Assembly (NCBI RefSeq): GCF_000167355.1 | Contig: NZ_AAEW02000011.1 | Coordinates: 62,001-126,000 of the forward strand | Source: Desulfuromonas acetoxidans DSM 684 | GTDB lineage: Bacteria > Desulfobacterota > Desulfuromonadia > Desulfuromonadales > Desulfuromonadaceae | Length of the DNA stretch: 64,000 nt | Direction of reading: 5' to 3' | In this document: piece by piece, positions 62,170 through 64,000 of the stretch | Position numbering within the stretch: position 1 is the first letter of the stretch | How the letters are laid out: every line of letters starts with the position of its first letter | Translations under genes and position numbers: made by a program | The notes under the pieces: generated by a model | Seen by the model: only the letters and a program-made list of their open reading frames with translations | Databases searched by the model: none | Told to the model about the DNA's origin: nothing

Positions 62170-62919
62170 TCATGGCAAGTAAAAAGCCGGATTAACCGCC
62201 TGATTTCCCTGCCTGACTTCAAAATGCACCCCACCTCGTCCCAGTGAAGGGACACGACCCGACAGGGCAATTCTCTGCCCCTTATTGACAAACGCACCGG
62301 TCTTAACCAGTGTCGATCGATTGTGTCCGTAAACAGTGTAGAGATTGTCACTATGCTTGACAATCAGGAGATGGCCATAACCTTGTATACCGCTGCCACT
62401 GTAGATCACTTGCCCTGCAGCTGCACAAAGTACAGGTGTCCCCTCAGAAGCCGCAATCACAATTCCCTTATTGCGTTCGCCATTTTTCACACCATACGTC
62501 TGCAGTACTGCACCTCTCACCGGCCAGTCCAGAAGGCCTTTTTTAACAGCAACACTTGGCTGTTTACGCACAGGTTGTGACACTTTTGACGGTGATTTTT
62601 TCTTCACCGTTTTCGGTGGTTTCACTGTTTTTTTACGGGGAACTTTCGGAATGGATTTTTGAAGGGTTTGACGTGTTGTACCTGGCACAACAGCAACGGT
62701 GCGCGTATGACGGACGCCAGGAATCCATAAGGATTCACCAGCTTTGATCTGGGTAGGATCTTTAATATGATTGTAGGCGGCGATTTTATCGGCAGAAACC
62801 CCATAGGTTTTACTGATACGGTAAAGTGTCTGTCCCGGCTGAACAACGTGATTCACCCCTGATATCGCGCACGCCACCAGGGTTATCAGTGTCAACAAGG
62901 TCAGTGCGATAACACGCAT
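62170..62919 (-). CDS. NlpD-like LysM/M23 lipoprotein (degenerate peptidase)
   Basis: A 249-residue lipoprotein with LVAC lipobox (Cys17), one LysM domain about 24-70 (HVVQPGQTLYRISKTYGVSADKIAAYNHI), a Lys/Pro-rich linker, and a LytM (M23) domain about 130-245. The zinc-binding HxxxD motif of active enzymes is missing (NKGIVIAA), though GGVHFEVR retains the last His, so this is a non-catalytic EnvC/NlpD-type amidase activator. It lies 75 bp before rpoS, the classic nlpD position. Confidence 0.88.
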   Translation of the reverse strand: MRVIALTLLTLITLVACAISGVNHVVQPGQTLYRISKTYGVSADKIAAYNHIKDPTQIKAGESLWIPGVRHTRTVAVVPGTTRQTLQKSIPKVPRKKTVKPPKTVKKKSPSKVSQPVRKQPSVAVKKGLLDWPVRGAVLQTYGVKNGERNKGIVIAASEGTPVLCAAAGQVIYSGSGIQGYGHLLIVKHSDNLYTVYGHNRSTLVKTGAFVNKGQRIALSGRVPSLGRGGVHFEVRQGNQAVNPAFYLP

Positions 62920-62960
62920 CAGAGGCCATTCTCCTTTTTCGGAAGGTCTCCCGACAAGAC

Positions 62961-63557
62961 TTAAAACACGTAGCGAACCACAACAAAACCACCAACCAGC
63001 AACACGGTGAATGCGATGGTTAAACGGTTGAAATTCTCATCAATAAAAGAACGGGCTGACGACCCATAGCGGCTGACAAGCCAAGCGATCAGAAAAAATC
63101 GTAACCCACGGCTGATACAGGAAGCAACGACAAAAATGATAAATTGAAGATTGAACACCCCAGCGCCAACCGTAATAATTTTATAGGGAATCGGTGTAAA
63201 TCCCGCTGTAAAAACAAACCAGAAATCATACTGTTGAAATAAATGCTGAATACGGGCAAAAAGCTCTGGAGTAAATCCCGGAACCCAGGTAAAAAACAAC
63301 TGCGAGGTCGATCCCCAAAAAGAAAAACCAATCAGATAGCCAAGCATTCCACCGAGAACAGATCCTAAAGTACAGATCAAAGCATAGCGCGGTGCCAATG
63401 CAGGCAAAGACAGGCACAGGGCCAACAACAGCACATCCGGAGGAATGGGAAAAAAGGACGATTCCGCCAGCGCCAGGAAAAACAATGCCACCGTCGCATA
63501 GGGTGAATCCGCCCAACTCAAGACCCAATCATAAAGACGACGAACCAGAGCTGTCAC
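62961..63557 (-). CDS. YqaA-like DedA/SNARE-associated membrane protein
   Basis: A protein of about 198 residues with four or five hydrophobic helices. YATVALFFLALAESSFFPIPPDVLLL is the characteristic DedA/VTT motif (ESSFFPIPPD), and GFTPIPYKIITVGAGVFNL is its repeat. Small DedA-family proteins of the YqaA type are probable lipid scramblases or transporters. The GTG at 63557 has GGAG 9 bases upstream; a TTG at 63572 would overlap the pcm stop and has no site. The second gene of the pcm operon. Confidence 0.85.
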   Translation of the reverse strand: MTALVRRLYDWVLSWADSPYATVALFFLALAESSFFPIPPDVLLLALCLSLPALAPRYALICTLGSVLGGMLGYLIGFSFWGSTSQLFFTWVPGFTPELFARIQHLFQQYDFWFVFTAGFTPIPYKIITVGAGVFNLQFIIFVVASCISRGLRFFLIAWLVSRYGSSARSFIDENFNRLTIAFTVLLVGGFVVVRYVF

Positions 63558-63559
63558 AA

Positions 63560-64000
63560 TTATTGGCTCCAACCGTGTTCACCAATGAGGGGAACAAACC
63601 GGCACGGTAAAATCTCTTCTTCATCAAATTGCTGCTCCGCCACCCGGGTCACCCGTTTCAGAACCTGTTGACCGCTATCACCAACAGGAATAATCAAACG
63701 ACCACCCACAACCAGTTGATCAAGATAATCCTGAGGGATTTGCGGTGCTCCGGCAGTAACAATGATTCCATCAAACGGTGCCTGATCCCTCCAACCGGTG
63801 GTCCCATCCGCAACCTGGATATGAACATTGCTGCTACCGATTTTATCGAGAATACGGCGAGCGCGCCTGGCCAGGGTTGCAATCCGCTCGACACTGTAAA
63901 CATGGGCAACAAGGCGTGATAACACAGCAGCCTGATACCCTGATCCAGTTCCCACTTCGAGAACCCGGTCACCCCGTTTCAATTGCAGCGCCTCAGTCAT
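63560..64000 (-). CDS. pcm: Protein-L-isoaspartate O-methyltransferase (5' end outside the window)
   Basis: The C-terminal 146 residues of a SAM methyltransferase that repairs isoaspartyl residues. Motif I RVLEVGTGSGYQAAVLSRL, YSVERI, and DGIIVTAGAPQIPQDYLDQL with VGGRLIIPVG are typical. The N-terminal ~65-75 residues (with the substrate loop) lie beyond the right edge; the first visible Met is not the start. First of the pcm-yqaA-nlpD-rpoS block. Confidence 0.93.
   Translation of the reverse strand: MTEALQLKRGDRVLEVGTGSGYQAAVLSRLVAHVYSVERIATLARRARRILDKIGSSNVHIQVADGTTGWRDQAPFDGIIVTAGAPQIPQDYLDQLVVGGRLIIPVGDSGQQVLKRVTRVAEQQFDEEEILPCRFVPLIGEHGWSQ

Overview
The window looks like chromosomal DNA of a free-living, motile, anaerobic deltaproteobacterium of the Desulfuromonas/Pelobacter/Geobacter type. 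This is inference from gene content: an oxidative-TCA fumarase and a fused KorA plus KorB 2-oxoacid:ferredoxin oxidoreductase, a periplasmic tetraheme cytochrome c, many Cache-domain sensors, HD-GYP and EAL/GGDEF signalling proteins, sigma-54 promoters, and an nlpD-rpoS block beside pcm. No rRNA, CRISPR array or intact prophage was seen. Two tRNAs (Val-UAC, Arg-CCU) are present.

Layout. 1-550: tail of an unrecognised gene plus short direct repeats, possibly the edge of a mobile element. 552-5098: two divergent operons, thioesterase plus acyl-CoA dehydrogenase on the minus strand, and flavin-reductase-like protein, B12-type radical SAM enzyme and a StlD/DarB-like KAS III ketosynthase on the plus strand. 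5159-6724: an HU/IHF protein and two tandem XRE-cupin regulators. 6725-7309: a gene-free gap with a candidate small RNA. 7310-12279: a cysteine/Fe-S/tRNA-thiolation operon (cysE, iscR-like, cysteine desulfurase, mnmA, mtaB) interrupted by a MITE-like repeat. 12408-13925: ilvA. 14072-24338: a signalling island with two near-duplicate modules (pseudo-receiver plus chemoreceptor, one with CheW), each behind a near-consensus sigma-54 promoter, next to a hybrid-free histidine kinase and a sigma-54-dependent response regulator. 24504-31455: fumarase, an alpha/beta hydrolase, RecQ and CopA. 31573-36134: EAL-CBS-GGDDF protein, glnA-glnB behind a sigma-54/NtrC promoter, and a NUDIX hydrolase. 36371-39907: CPBP-type membrane protein, ParB-like protein, TPR lipoprotein, a 55-residue membrane protein missed by length cut-offs, tRNA-Val and a secreted carbonic anhydrase. 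40417-43858: prenyl-synthase-like protein with an FtsX-type permease, tetraheme cytochrome and thiol peroxidase. 43971-50291: two overlapping Cache histidine kinases, and a divergent thioredoxin/CXXCH/FMN-binding fusion. 50244-54022: RmuC, thioesterase, methylguanine methyltransferase, MFS transporter. 54252-60377: korAB, then small housekeeping and signalling genes. 60534-64000: tRNA-Arg, apt, rpoS, nlpD-like, yqaA/DedA-like and a truncated pcm.

The most interesting parts are the sigma-54-driven pseudo-receiver/chemoreceptor duplicates with their putative own two-component system, the thioredoxin-CXXCH-FMN fusion protein, the ketosynthase/radical SAM pair, the prenyl-synthase/permease pair, and a candidate small RNA whose terminator loop exposes an anti-Shine-Dalgarno sequence. 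Several start codons were moved from the longest possible ORF to GTG or ATG codons with a good ribosome-binding site; these are noted in each entry.
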